Source: Maratus speciosus (Eukaryota > Arthropoda > Arachnida > Araneae > Salticidae). Taken from it: a stretch of 64,000 nt of DNA. The stretch lies in the NCBI GenBank assembly GCA_963932465.1, contig OZ010792.1:283571836-283635835 (forward strand), read 5' to 3'. The translations under genes were made by a program, and so were the position numbers. This document shows, one piece after another, positions 45,399 through 58,067 of this stretch (within the stretch, counting starts at the first letter, position 1; every line of letters begins with the position of its first letter). Below the pieces are notes generated by a model. The model was not told the DNA's origin. It saw only the letters and a program-made list of their open reading frames with translations, and did not search any database.

Positions 45399-46035
45399 AA
45401 ATAGTTTTTCCCGAACTTTTTTAACCTTCAATATTTTCTATTAACAATGGATGCAAAATAATTTTTTTCCACACTGGGTGAGTAAGTACTTGTAGTTACT
45501 TTACCAGCTGCAGAAAATATGACTTTGAAAGCTTATTTGTCGTAAGATGACTTTGTGGCATTTTAAATATTTCTTCGCAGTTATATTAGTTTGTGAGTTA
45601 ATTTAATTTATAGATGTGATGTTTTGAAGTACATCGAAAATTACGTTGTTAATCCAAACTGATTCACTGAGCACGTACTAAACGAATCATTCGATTTTTT
45701 CTTCTATCACGATCGTATTCTACCGACATTAACACAACTTACTGGTTCAGATATCCCTAACAGAAAAGAGGATGATCATAAAAATAGAAGTTGAAAAATA
45801 GAACATAATAATAGTATTAATTATGCAGGAGGGGTAATCCGATTATTAAAATCAGAAATGACGCGTGCGTACCAAACTGAAACACAATATAATAGTAGAC
45901 GCATATTAAGCACAGAAGGTCATAGCTAAATTGTAAAATTAGGTTCTTAATCCTAGTAGATTCACTGGGCATTTACGAAACGGATCGTATGATTTTAACA
46001 TTCTACTGTAAACCACTGACATTGTCATAGTGTAC

Positions 46036-46949
46036 TAGAGGACTGCACGGGCCGATAAACAAAATTGCATTTTTTTGTACACAATTGAGCCGCGCGGGAA
46101 CTGGACTTAATTGTTCACAGCATATGTAGGGCAGGCAAAATGTTTTGTAAAAATATTAATAGCGATAATATGCTTTTGTTAACGTAATCTTTGGAACTAT
46201 ACCTTAAGGTGCTTCTCAAATTCACTGTTCAACAATACGAAACTTTGACACATTTTCTGACTAATTTTTAACTGTAAAGGCGTAAAATTGACAAGCCTGA
46301 CAATTGAAGGGATTTGCAATCGAATAGCTTTTCCATTTTTGATAAATAAATGACTTGTCGAGATACAAGAGATTCTTGTCAAGTGACTGCAGGTTTTTCT
46401 CCATTCCTGTGCTGTCGCTTCCGGAAATTCGATTCAAAACACTAACTTTGACAGTATTTTCTCAAAGATATATCACCTTTATCGAAAAATATTTAACGCC
46501 ATTCCATTACATAGTTTCTGAATAAGAACACGTGCCAATCATATGCGTTTTCCGAAGCCTTAATAAATGACAGATAAATAATTTCACAAATTTACTTTTA
46601 ATTATACAGCTTCAAAGTTATGTTTTTAACACTCCTTTTTGTTTATTATAATCTACGTTAATTTTTAAATGAATCCTTGTGTGAATGCTGAAACGTCTAA
46701 ATAACTAAGCAATCCTTAATGTTGCTGTTGTGTATTTTCTGTCTTGCGAACACATCGTAATTTTAAAATATACTGTATAAAACTATCCCATAAATATGTA
46801 TGCAGTATTCTTTAAAGGCATCCTAATTATATGTTAAGAAAAATCGAAATTTTTTGTAGACATTGTGTCGGGTCGGGCCGGGCCTGTTTTCACTTACTTC
46901 TGTACGGGCCGGTCCCGGAGCTGGTAATTCCGACCCGTGCAGACCCCTA
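46036..46949. mobile_element. 914-bp hAT-type element nested in the foldback centre
   Basis: Ends TAGAGGACTGCACGGGCC and the reverse complement of TAGGGGTCTGCACGGGTC. Flanks TAGTGTAC (46028-46035) and TAGTATAC (46950-46957) are an 8-bp duplication with one difference. Non-coding. The interior shares the repeat with 13186-13480. It interrupts the second copy of the internal duplication. Confidence 0.82.
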
Positions 46950-47037
46950 TAGTATACTGATTCGGACATCCAAAACAGAAATAAGGATCACAGTAAATAT
47001 TGCTTATTTTTTAGAGATAAGAGTTGAAAAAAATGGC

Positions 47038-47072
<35 letters not shown>

Positions 47073-47736
47073 CCATGAACGGATTCTCGATTAATAGAAA
47101 CAAACTGACAGGTGGGTACCAAACTGAACCGCAAAAGAGTAGAAGCATCTTAATTTCCGGCAGGAGTCAAGGGTCTCAAAAGTGTATAATGTTTATTTTG
47201 AAAAGAGCTGACGTCCACAAAATTCAGAGTTACTAGTTTCCGATAAGAAAAATTGACTGAGAAAGATATTTTGTTAATGAATGAGAATCTGATCAACATG
47301 TGGGCGCGGTGATTTTATTTTTTCATTTGGAATTCCTTCAGATTTCGTAATGGCAACTATGGATTTGAAGTTTTGAAGTTATGCTAATAAACGATTGTGG
47401 AGCTCCCAGCTATATTTCTCTGTGTTGTAAATTTCCTTGTGTGTGCAATCTCGCCCATGTATATATTGACGATGACTTATAAGCGAACGCTTGACGCCAA
47501 GCACACAGGTCAGATGTATCTCAATAAATGTGTTAATAAAAGACAAAGATTCATATTATTTTTTCTTACACTAAAAAATAACAACAATAGCATAGCAGGA
47601 TTTAATTTGAGAATGGGGGGGGGGGGGGGAAGCGTGTGGAAATGTTCAAGACAAGTCCGTGATTAGATTAAAAAAAATAATAATAACTTATTTTAGTGGA
47701 CGGATAGTCTTTAGGTAAATTACCCCATGGTTAGTG

Positions 47737-47990
47737 GTTGTACATATATAATGTTATCAACTTTTTAGCAATTTTAGACCTCCACCCCCTGCACTTACGA
47801 TATCATACGTTATCATTCCACTAACACCCCCCCCCCCTTCCCTAATGATATCGTTATCAATGTCTAAAAATTCTTTTGATTTTTTAAATTGATTCTTTTG
47901 TTTGCAGTGATATACAGATTGGTCATATATTTAATATTCACGTAATTTATTGATTCAAAGAAGAAAATATCATTATTATAAATAAAATAA
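47737..47990. repeat. C-run repeat, copy 2 (uninterrupted)
   Basis: Collinear with the halves of 28871-29495: ATATATAATGTTATCAACTT, a C12 run, CCCTAATGATATCGTTATCA and TTTGCAGTGATATACAG. It lacks the 374-bp insertion of copy 1. Confidence 0.7.
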
Positions 47991-48269
47991 CTTTATATCA
48001 AATAACATTTAAAAGAAATAGCTGCTAATTAAAAGTATTTAATAATTAGCCTTTTGTTTCATATGCATTCAACAATAATGTATCTTCTTGCGCTTGCCTC
48101 CAGACGGTGTGTGTGGGGGGCAGGGCGCAGGCAGAACTTCTTATCAACAAAAGGGGTGGACAACGTTATTTCACTTTTCTTTAGCACTAAACACAACAGG
48201 TATCATTTCAAACATACTTCAGAAATACTTTCCAGAACAGCAGATTATCTAACTTATAGAGGACTGCAC

Positions 48270-51200
48270 CTAAAAATATCGATTTTGGGAGCACTTCCGG
48301 CTTTGATCACACGCTAAAAATGTTTGATCAAATCTCTACAAACGATTTCACATTATATGGCACCATTTTTGTCCCGAAATTCCGTCAAGGATAGGGCTAA
48401 CTTTTAGGAGTGTGAACCTAAAAATATCGATTTTGGGTCACTTCCGGGTTTGATCAAACGCTAAAAAAGGTTGATCAAATCTCTACAAACTATTTCACGT
48501 TAGATGGCATCATTTTTGTCCGGAAATTCCGTCAAGGGGGGGGGGGGGCTAACTTTTAGGGGTGTGAACCTAAAAATATCGATTTTGAGTTCAATTTCGG
48601 GTTTGATCAAACGCTAAAAATGGTTGATAATATATTTACAAACGATTTCACGTTAGATGGCACCATTTTTGTCCCGAAATTCCGTCAAGAGGGGGCTAAC
48701 TTTTAGGGGTCCGCTGCTAAAAATATCGATTTTGCGCGCATTTCCCGGTTTGATCAAACGCTAAAAATGGTTGATCAAATCTCTACAAACGATTTCACGT
48801 TAGATGGGACCATTTTTGTCCTGAAATTCCGGCAAGGGGGGACTAACTTTTAGGGGTCCGCTGCCAAAAATATCGATTTTGGGCGCATTTCCGGGTTTGA
48901 TCAAACGCTAAAAATGGTTGATCAAATCTCTATAAAGTATTTCACGTTAGTTGGCACCATTTTTGTCTCGAAATTCCGTCAAGGGGGGGCTAACTTTTAG
49001 GGGTGTGAAGCTAAAAATATCGATTTTGGGCGCATTTCCGGGTTTCATCAAACGCTAAAAATGGTTGATCAAATCTCTACAAACGATTTCACGTTAGATG
49101 GCATCATTTTTGTCCGGAAATTCCGTCAAGGGGAGCTAACTTTTAGGGTTCCGCTGCTAAAAATATCAATTTTGGGCGCATTTCCGGGTTTGATCAAACG
49201 CTAAAAATGGTTGATCAAATCTCTACAAACGATTTCACGTTAGATGGCACCGTTTTTGTCTCGAAATTCCGTCAAGGGGGGCTAACTTTTAGTGGTGCGA
49301 AGCTAAAAATATCGATTTTGGGCGCATTTCCGGGTTTGATCAAATGCTAAAAATAATTGATCAAATCTCTACAATTGATTTCACGTTAGATGGCATCATT
49401 TTTATCCGGAAATTCCGTCAAGGGGGGCTAACTTTTAGGGGTCCGCTGCTAAAAATATTGATTTTGGGCGCATTTCCGGGTTTGATGAAACGCTAAAAGT
49501 GGTTGATCAAATCTCTACAAATAATTTCACGTTAGATGGCACCATTTTTGTCCCGAAATTCCGTCAAGGGAGGCTATCTTTTAGGGGTCCGCTGTTAGAA
49601 ATATCGATTTTAGGCGCAATTCCGGGTTTGATCAAACGCTAAAAATGGTTGATCAAATCTCTACAAACGATTTGACGTTAAATGGCATGATTTTTGTCCG
49701 AAAATTCCGTCAATGGGGGGCTAACTTTTAGGGGTGTGAAGCTAAAAATATCGATTTTGGGCGCATTTCCGGGTTTGATCAAACGCTAAAAATGGTTGAT
49801 CAACTCTCTATAAACTATTTCACGTTAGATGGCACCATTTTTGTCTCGAAATTCCGTCAAGGGGGGCTAACTTTTAGGGGTGTGAAGCTAAAAATATCGA
49901 TTTTGGGCGCATTTCCGGGTTTGATCAAACGCTAAAAATGGTTGATCAAATCTCTACAAACGATTTCACGCTAGATGGCATCATTTTTGTCCGGAAATTC
50001 CGTCAAGGGGGGCTAACTTTTAGGGTTCCGCTGCTAAAAATATCAATTTTGGGCGCATTTCCGGGTTTGATCAAACGCTAAAAATGGTTGATCAAATCTC
50101 TACAAAAGATTTCACGTTAGATGGCACCATTTTTGTCTCGAAATTCCGTCAAGGGGTGGCTAACTTTTAGGGGTGTGAAGCTAAAAATATCGATTTTGGG
50201 CGCATTTCCGGGTTTGATCAAACGCTAAAAATGGTTGATCAAATCTCTATAAACTATTTCACGTTAGATGGCACCATTTTTGTCTCGAAATTCCGTCAAG
50301 GGGGGGCTAACTTTTAGGGGTGTGAAGCTAAAAATATCGATTTTGGGCGCATTTCCGGGTTTGATCAAACGCTAAAAATGGTTGATCAAATCTCTACAAA
50401 CGATTTCACGTTAGATGGCATCATTTTTGTCCGAAAATTCCGTCAATGGGGGGCTAACTTTTAGGGGTCCGCTGATAAATATATCGATTTTGGGCGCATT
50501 TCCGGGTTTGATCAAACGCTAAAAATGGTTGATCAAATCTCAACAAACTATTTCACGTTATATGGCACCATTTTTGTCTCGAAATTCCGTCAAGGGGGGG
50601 CTAACTTTTAGTGGTGTGAAGCTAAAAATATCGATTTTGGGCGCATTTCCGGGTTTGATCAAACGCTAAAAATGTTTGATCAAATCTCTACAATTGATTT
50701 CACGTTTGATAGCATCATTTTTGTCCGGAAATGCCGTCAATGGGGTCTAACTTTTAGGGGTCCGCTGCTAAAAATATTGATTTTGGGCGCATTTCCGGGT
50801 TTGATGAAACGCTAAAAGTGGTTGATCAAATCTCTACAAACAATTTCACGTTATATGGCACCATTTTTGTCCTGAAATTCCGGCAAGGGGGGACTAACTT
50901 TTAGTTGTCCGCTGCTAAATATATCCATTTTGTTTTATTTTTCGGGTTTGATCAAACGCTAAAAAAGGTTGATCAAATAATTACAAACAATTTCATGTTA
51001 GATGACAGCATTTTTGTCCCGAAATTCCGCCAAGGAAGGGCTAACTTTTAGGTGTCCGCTGCTAAAAATATCGATATTGGGCGCATTTCCGGGTTTGATC
51101 TCTCGCTAAAAATGGTTGATCAAATCTCTACAAACGATTTCACGTTAGATGGCACCATTTTTCTCGAAATTCCGTCAAGGCGGGGGCTAACTTTTAGGGG

Positions 51201-52016
51201 TCCGCTGCTAAAAATATCGATTTTTGGCGCATTTCCGGGTTTTATCAAACGCTAAAAATGGTTGATCAAATCTTTACAAACGCTTTCACGTTAGATGGCA
51301 CCATTTTTGTCCCGAAATTCCGTAGAGGGGGGGCTAACTTTTAGGGGTGTGAAGCTAAAAAATATCGGTTTTGGGCGCATTTCCGGGTTTGATAAAACGT
51401 TTAAAATGGTTGATCAAATCTCTACAAACAATTTCACGTTAGATGAGAATATTTTTGTCCCGAAATGCCGCCAAGGGAGGCTATCTTTTAGGGGTCCGCT
51501 GTTAAAAATATCGATTTTAGGCGCATTTCCGGGTTTGATCAAACGCTAAAAATGGTTGATCAAATCTCTACAAACGATTTCACGATAGATGGCATCATTT
51601 TTGTCCGAAAATTCCGTCAATGGGGGGCTAACTTTTAGGGGTGTGAAGCTAAAAATATCGATTTTGGGCGCATTTCCGGGTTTGATCAAACGCTAAAAAT
51701 GGTTGATCAAATCTCTACAAACGATTTCACGTTAGATGGCATCATTTTTGTCCGAAAATTCCGTCAAGGGGGGGCTAACTTTTAGGGGTCCGCTGCTAAA
51801 AATATCGATTTTGGGCGCATTTCCGGGTTTGATCAAACGCTAAAAATGGTTGATCAAATCTCTACAAACGATTTTACGTTAGATGGCACCATTTTTGTCC
51901 CTAAATTCCGTCAAGGGGGGGCTAACTTTTAGGGGTGTGAAGCTAAAAATATCGATTTTGGGAGCATTTCCGGGTTTGATCAAACGCTAAAAATGGTTGA
52001 TCAAATCTCTACAGAC
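48270..52016 (-). repeat. ~147-bp satellite array, right arm, ~25 units
   Basis: The same unit as the left arm in reverse complement (CTAACTTTTAGGGGTGTGAA, CTAAAAATATCGATTTTGGG, TTTGATCAAACGCTAAAAAT). The small plus-strand frames at 51052-51549 are translations of the repeat. The arm is ~0.9 kb longer than the left. Confidence 0.92.
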
Positions 52017-52240
52017 GATTTCTGATAAGGATCGCTAATTTTTTTTTAGTTTTGCGCATTTTGAAATATCCTAAAAGTTAGCCCCCCCTGGTCCTTTTTA
52101 ATCATAACTCATGAAATAAAGTTGATCAAACGATGAAAATTGTTGATCAAATCTGATCAAACGATGATCAAACGAAATGCATATGTCACTTTCTTATTTT
52201 CCGTCATGGGGGGGCTAACTTTTAGGCGGTTTTTTTTCCA

Positions 52241-52796
52241 CATTGGAAGAAACTTGCCCACCTTGGGTTTAATGTTATTATTTATTAGAAAAAAAAATGT
52301 ATTTTAAATATAATGAGCGAAAAGCATGTGTTTAAATTGATATAATATACCAGTATGTATGTATTTTAAATAAAGTTATGTTTTTCAAATGACGAGTATA
52401 TTTTTTAAATGGCCGGCTAACATAAAAGTACTTTTTTATACTGTTTATTTAATCTAACCCTGTTCATATACATGAAAAGATAAAAAAAATTTAATCGATT
52501 TTTCCCTCTCATATATGCTAGAAAAATAAAAATTATGTACATGGATGTGTTTCTAGTAACAATACAACATTTTAATATTTTTACAACTTGATTATAAATT
52601 AGCAAATTAATTTTACGTTATCTAAACGTAGCTGATAAATCCTTAAACATTCTTTATGGTTGTTACAACTGTATATACAAGTACAACAATTGAGTAAGTT
52701 ATGTAACAAACTACGACTTCTAAAATATACCAGCTGGTTGGGAAATTGCAAAACAGAAATATTTAAAACCTTTAAGCATCTTAAACGTGATTTTCA
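52241..52796. other. No gene seen
   Basis: AT-rich sequence right of the foldback element. The frame 52417-52605 (minus) is not supported. Confidence 0.4.
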
Positions 52797-54023
52797 GCCC
52801 TATAATTTTTTATAAAAAAGTTAAAATATTATTTAATATACATATTATTAAATATCAGTGATTTTAATACGTTCAATTGGTCCATCTCCGTCCGCAGCCT
52901 TTTTTTCTACTACTAATTCCGACTCTTTTGCGGAAGCCAGATTCAAAAAAAAAAAAAAAAAAAAAATTGAAACCGGACAAAATTAAAAGGGAAATTTGAA
53001 ATTATTGGCTACCGAACAACAACTGCTACGTCGAGCTTATTATTAGTCTATAGTTTTCAGTTATTGGCAATTGTTGTGTGTTTCATAAGGCTTTTTCAAA
53101 TTTGGAGAATGTTCCGCAATTGGGTTATTTCGATAAAAGTTACTTTCATTTTCTAACCATTATTTAACTTTTATACAGTTACAATTGTATACTGTTTTCT
53201 CATTTGACGTCAATCATAGCTATCGGCCGATTGCGGAAAGTTATCCATTTTACCCCTACGAAGAACCGGTGTAAGATAATAAATGTTTAATTGAGCATAC
53301 CACGTACTATTTGTAAATATTTTATATTTTATTCCAATTTTTGAAGTTTCTTCTATACTTTGTATGCTTTCTGCAATGTTATTCACCTGTGCAAAGTGCA
53401 GGTATCCCATGAAAACTATTTTTCCCGGATATGACACAATGACCGACATATTTCTAGATTTTTTTTAAAAAAAGGAATTTGTCGATTTTAGGAATTTTTT
53501 TAAAGCTGTTGTGTAAAATTCTCAAAATATTTAAAACTATAAATAATCAATTATTGCTGGTTTAATAGTACAAGAATTACCGCTTGCATTTTAAATTAAA
53601 GTGGATCCTAATGTAAAATTTAATGGGTTTTAAATGGAATGAATGAAATGCTTCTATTTTAAATATTATAAATACAATTCGATCAAGAGAATATTTGGCA
53701 ATTTATCGCCTGCGCCCGGTAAATGAAAAATATGCCTTAAAATTAATTAAATAATTTATACTTAAACTCTAAGCGTAATAAAACGTTTAATTCTCATTGG
53801 AGATACACATGTTTATGTAATTTTTATAACTTTATCTTATCAGGAATTGAATTAAAAACGCTGCTGTAAAATTCTATCTTAACATACATTAACTAATTTT
53901 TATATGTCCTTTTTCATTGCATTACAAAAACATAATTCAAATAGAACGTATTAAAATCACTGACATTTAATAATATATATTAAATAATATTTTAACTTTT
54001 TTATAAATTATAATAAAACACAA
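52797..54023. repeat. Inverted repeat pair (~80-bp arms) around ~1.06 kb
   Basis: 52797-52877 (CTATAATTTTTTATAAAAAA to GATTTTAATACGTTC) is repeated in reverse complement at ~53940-54023 (GAACGTATTAAAATCACTGA ... TTTTTATAAATTATA). The interior has an A22 run (52945-52967) and no credible coding; the minus frame 53210-53449 has no known domain. This may be a non-autonomous element, but no target duplication was found. Confidence 0.55.
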
Positions 54024-54671
54024 AACTAACCTGTTTTTCTCTTTTGGGGAGCGAAAAAAAAATGAGTTCTCTCAGATAGAGAGTCATTTTTGCAGTTTTG
54101 AAAACTGCAATAATTAGAACGCCAACGTGGCGTTTTCCCAAATAATACAAGTTCTTAAAAGAACTGATTTTGTTTAAACTACTAACTTCAATTAATAAAT
54201 TAAATAATGGCGAATAAATAAATCGAATTATATCTCTACTTCCAACAATTAAGTACTGCAGACGAGAAACGAATAAAATTACGGCTGCGCGTGCGCATAG
54301 TTATTTCATAGACATCGAACTTATAGATCATCCACAGAGGGGAAAGAAGTTAATAATCCTCTTGTAGTTCACTCCGTCCGCTGGGTGGCGTATGACCTTG
54401 ATTGACGTGACCTCGCCTTTAATCTTGCGGTTACCCATCCCATTTAAGATAGGACGCTAACTTATATCGCTTTGGCTACGAATCTTCAAGGGAAACAAAG
54501 ATATTGATTTAATTTTATTAACTATTTTTTATAAAATATTTCTGGTTTCAATTTATTAAAAAAATTACGAATGCTCGCAGTTATGCTTTTGCGCATGTCC
54601 GAATGATTTATTCAAATATGATTTATTCATTATGCCCAATACTATTTTTAACCAACTTTCAACAAATAGTT
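54024..54671. other. No gene seen
   Basis: AT-rich, with moderate GC at 54340-54470. Nothing recognised. Confidence 0.35.
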
Positions 54672-55724
54672 CAGGCAATAGAGACCGTATAGGGGCTCTA
54701 CCTAGCAAAATTCATTGTAGTTCTGGAAAAAAGCTTACTATATGTTTTTTGGGTCGCTGAATCCGAATTTTTAACTTCCCACTAAAATTTCCCCCGGCAA
54801 CACCCCCAAATTTTGGTAATATGATATATGACATATATCATATGATAGGATATATGACATTATGACGTAGGATGAACGAAGTGGAGGAGGGCTGCCTCTG
54901 AACATGCACTGCGGCGCTACGTGCACTAAGTTATGAAGTCAAGGCAATAGAGAATTTTACCTGGAAAAATTAATACTAGTTCTGGATTTCGACTCACTTT
55001 ATGTTTTTTGGGTCGCTGAATCCAAATTTGTAACTTCCCACCAAAATTTCACCCGGTAACCCCCCAAAAAATTGATTTTTTGAAAAAAATTGGTGTTTGA
55101 GAAAAGTGCGCGGGGAATGTTCCGAGGCAGCCCCTCTCTCCCCGTTTATCCTACGTCATAATGTCATATATCCTATTTCTAGTTTCTGAATTTTGTAATG
55201 CTTTTCCCCTAAAACAATAAGAAATTTAAGTTAATAACAGCTATTTTGGGGGGGTTTCGGGGGAGAAAATTTTGGGGGTAAGTTAAAAATTCGGATTCAG
55301 CGACACAAAAAACTTAAAGTAAACCTTATAAGGAAAGTTCGAAGGGGAGATGGGAGGGCGAATGTAAACGTGTGAGTGGTTAAGTGGAATTGCGCAACTT
55401 AGTCCAAGCAGCACCGCGCGCATGTTCCGAGGCAGATCCCCCCTTCTCCTTCATCATAAATCATAATGCCATATATCTAATTTGTTGAAAATTTTGTCTA
55501 CTTCCTGAATTTCTAGATACTTTTCCCCTAAAACAATAAAAAATTGATTTTTTTAAAAAAAACCTTTTTGGGAGGCTTTTTACTAAAATTTGGGGAGGTT
55601 GCCGGGGAAAATTTTGATGGGAAGTTACAAATTCGGATTCAGCGACCCAAAAAACAGCCGATAGCCAGTAAGCCGATTTCCAGAACTACCATTAATTTTG
55701 CTAGGTAAAATTCCCTATTGCCTG
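54672..55724. mobile_element. Composite inverted-repeat element, hAT-like ends
   Basis: Ends CAGGCAATAGAGACCG and the reverse complement of CAGGCAATAGGGAATTTTAC. A second left-type end (AAGGCAATAGAGAATTTTAC) lies inside at 54941. The motif GGGTCGCTGAATCCGAA occurs at ~54750 and ~55010 forward and ~55287 and ~55639 reverse; a TGACATTATGACGTAGGAT block at 54859 recurs inverted at ~55150. It looks like two or more nested or rearranged copies. No matching target duplication. Confidence 0.65.
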
Positions 55725-56771
55725 GTCTAAAAGGCGGTTATATAATTCGTTTGAATGTCTATTTTTTTAATTAAATGTATATCCACGCGTAATTTTTTAA
55801 TGCATGATAAAAATGTGATAATTCTCCTTTTGTTGAAATGGTTTCGTTATACTGATACCGTTATAAATTTCACCATGTGGTGACGATCCATCACCAACAC
55901 ACTTGGTCACGCGACAATAAAGTGGTAGTACAAATGATAGAAATATTACCCGATCCGCGTTGTGAAAGATTAAAAGAGGGTAATATTAATTAATAAAATA
56001 GGAGGAGAATAAATTTTGAATAAAATTATACGTCAATACTCAGAATCGACTTATTTAACGTTAAAATTTATATTCAGGATTCAGTGGGTTGCATAGATAA
56101 TTATTCAATTTAATATTTTCTAAAATTAAACTCTTAAAACTCATAAACTTAATAAACCTCTGAAAAGAAAGAATAAGAATAATGCTTCAAAGAAAAGATA
56201 GGAAATGCGCATATAGAATCAAATTTTATTATTTTCAAGCACATAACTTCCATATATCAAACATAATTACTCTTAAATGCATATTAATTTGGCAGCATAC
56301 TCAGTTACATGAGATCTCATAACAAGATAATTATGAGTCATATCTTTGTGGAATTTTGGATTCAAAACGTAGGTTGAAGTTCTCACAGCACAAATAAATG
56401 GGCTTCTTAGCCAAGTTATTGACAATTTTCCAACGCTGATATTTTAATGTTATGATTAGTCCATAATAATGACAAATACTCATAACTGCATTAAAATTTT
56501 GCCTATAAAATATTAGACACGGAAAATCCTACGCACACAACATAAATATATAATAAAATAATGGCCGTATATTAAGTAATGAACTCACCATATACCTCAG
56601 ACGAAAGGGGCGAAAACACTTCCTGTAGAGCACTGATAGTTCTTATCACTAGGTAGATTTGGTCCGCACCTTTCAAATTTTGAAAGTCACTTTTGACCGA
56701 GCACATTAAAGTTCATATAGTCTCTTTTGGCTGAACTCTTTATACAATCACGGTGATAACTGGAACTTTTC
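55725..56771. other. No gene seen
   Basis: AT-rich sequence without repeats or coding signal that I can support. Confidence 0.4.
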
Positions 56772-56912
56772 GGTGTGGCATCCCATCTCATCCGCTAATG
56801 GTAATCAGAAAAATGGTGGTGTGGCATCCCATCTCATCCGCTAATGGCAATCAGAAAAATGGTGGTGTGGCATCCCATCTCATCCGCTAATGGCAATCAG
56901 AAAAATGGTGTC
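56772..56912. repeat. 46-bp minisatellite, three copies
   Basis: GTGTGGCATCCCATCTCATC starts at 56775, 56821 and 56867 (46 bp each), followed by CGCTAATGGYAATCAGAAAA. Copies are nearly identical. Confidence 0.9.
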
Positions 56913-58059
56913 GCACTCCTAGGTCAGAGTTCTGTCCATAATCAATTCAGGATGATGAAAAGTTTTCGCAGAGTTCCATCCATCAATAGCCATTAGAAAT
57001 GTTGGAGCCCTCCGAGATCAGACTTCTTTCCATATCCGATACAGGGTGATGCAGGATTTCGCAGACTTCAGCTTATCAACCTAGCCCTTTTGGTCGCAAG
57101 ACTAATCCCAGAGCTTCCTTCAGGAGGAGCGACATAGGTGGAAGACAAAATCCAAGTGTCTCTTTTTTTTTTTCAAAATCTTCCTCCACAAAAAAAATGG
57201 GCGTATTTCATTAGTACAATATGATTTTTTTATTCGTCGATTGGTGCTTCTCTCTTACTGGTGCGCCTGATCTCTTGGGTGTGGTTCGCTTTTGATCCCC
57301 TCTTCTGGGCGTCTCCGTATTTTTCCAACGCATAGCTAATTTTTTCTCTTCGTTTACGGGGATCTGACGTCACCTGTGAGCTTCGGACCCCCTCTGCCAC
57401 ACACGATGATACCAATAAATAGTAGCCCTGTCAGTGCAATCCTGCATCATAAATAATTGTGACTGGCTTTATTATTAACATGTCTTATATGGCGTCCATG
57501 TGCCCTTCCTATAAGTTTTATTGCCCTATTTTCGTCTGAAGTATATGTGAATTTTTATCACACTGTTAATTTTCATATAAAATATTACAAAATTCTTAAT
57601 TAATTGCCATATTACGAAATACATTCAATATTCACAAACCTTAAATTTTTACAAATGAAATGATACCAAAAACATCTATATGCATCCATATACTTATTAT
57701 AAATTATGATTTTTCTTTATCTAAATACTCTTAAGATTTTATTCAAATTAATTTACTTTATTTATTTTATAAAGAAATATTTGTCAAAATGCCATTTATT
57801 ATTTTCTCTTGAATAATAATGGGTTGTTCTGTTTTGTATAAATATTTTAATTGTATAACAAGCTGTGTGTATAGATTCTATACCACACACCATGTTTAGA
57901 AAATTGGATATTTGTCTGCTTGACAATTTTTTTGTTGTTTTTTTCTTACTTTCTAAACTGTTACTTTCGTAAAAATTGATCAATCGCTGTGAAATTTCCA
58001 TTTGTTGCTGCAATACACAACACTACTTAATGTTTTTAAATTAGTCGTCGTATCGTATA
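56913..58059. other. No gene recognised; GC-richer stretch to 57450
   Basis: 56913-57450 differs in composition from its AT-rich surroundings. A minus frame of 61 codons (57230-57415) is rich in Lys/Arg/Glu (RKRREKISYALEKYG) but matches no family I know. The remainder is AT-rich. Confidence 0.35.
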
Positions 58060-58067
58060 GTTTGTAC

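Larger units (their letters stand above)
45399..48269. other. Central region of the foldback element; no coding sequence
   Basis: Holds a diverged direct duplication (45655-45930 against 45947-46035 plus 46950-47170, the second copy split by a hAT-type insertion), a (TAA)n microsatellite at ~47039-47072, a G10+ run (~47615) and a C-run repeat (47737-47990). No frame longer than 89 codons and none with a recognisable domain, so any transposase must be supplied in trans. Confidence 0.7.
42409..52229. mobile_element. Giant foldback-like DNA element with satellite-built inverted repeats
   Basis: Left end CCGCCTAAAAGTTAGCCC (42409) and right end its exact reverse complement (to 52229). The outermost ~208 bp (42409-42616 and 52017-52229) are inverted copies, continued inward by arrays of the same ~147-bp unit in opposite orientations (left ~2.8 kb, right ~3.7 kb). 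The flanks are TTTTTTTCCA on the left (42399-42408) and T8CCA on the right (52230-52240), i.e. a ~10-bp direct repeat with a one-T length difference. Long TIRs with 9-11-bp duplications are known from Mutator-like and Drosophila Foldback elements; membership is inferred. No transposase is visible inside. Confidence 0.8.

Noticed and set aside
46831..47094. 87-codon frame ending in poly-Ile
   Set aside because: Generated by the hAT-type end and the (TAA)n microsatellite.
51052..51549. Short frames (67-84 codons) with similar peptides in the right array
   Set aside because: They are translations of successive 147-bp repeat units without conserved reading frame across the array.
42617..52016. 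CRISPR-like array
   Set aside because: Units of ~147 bp are repeated throughout with no unique spacers, in opposite arms of an inverted repeat, in eukaryotic DNA.
42409..52229. Polinton/Maverick
   Set aside because: No integrase, DNA polymerase B, capsid or protease coding in the centre, and the flank repeat is ~10 bp, not 5-6.
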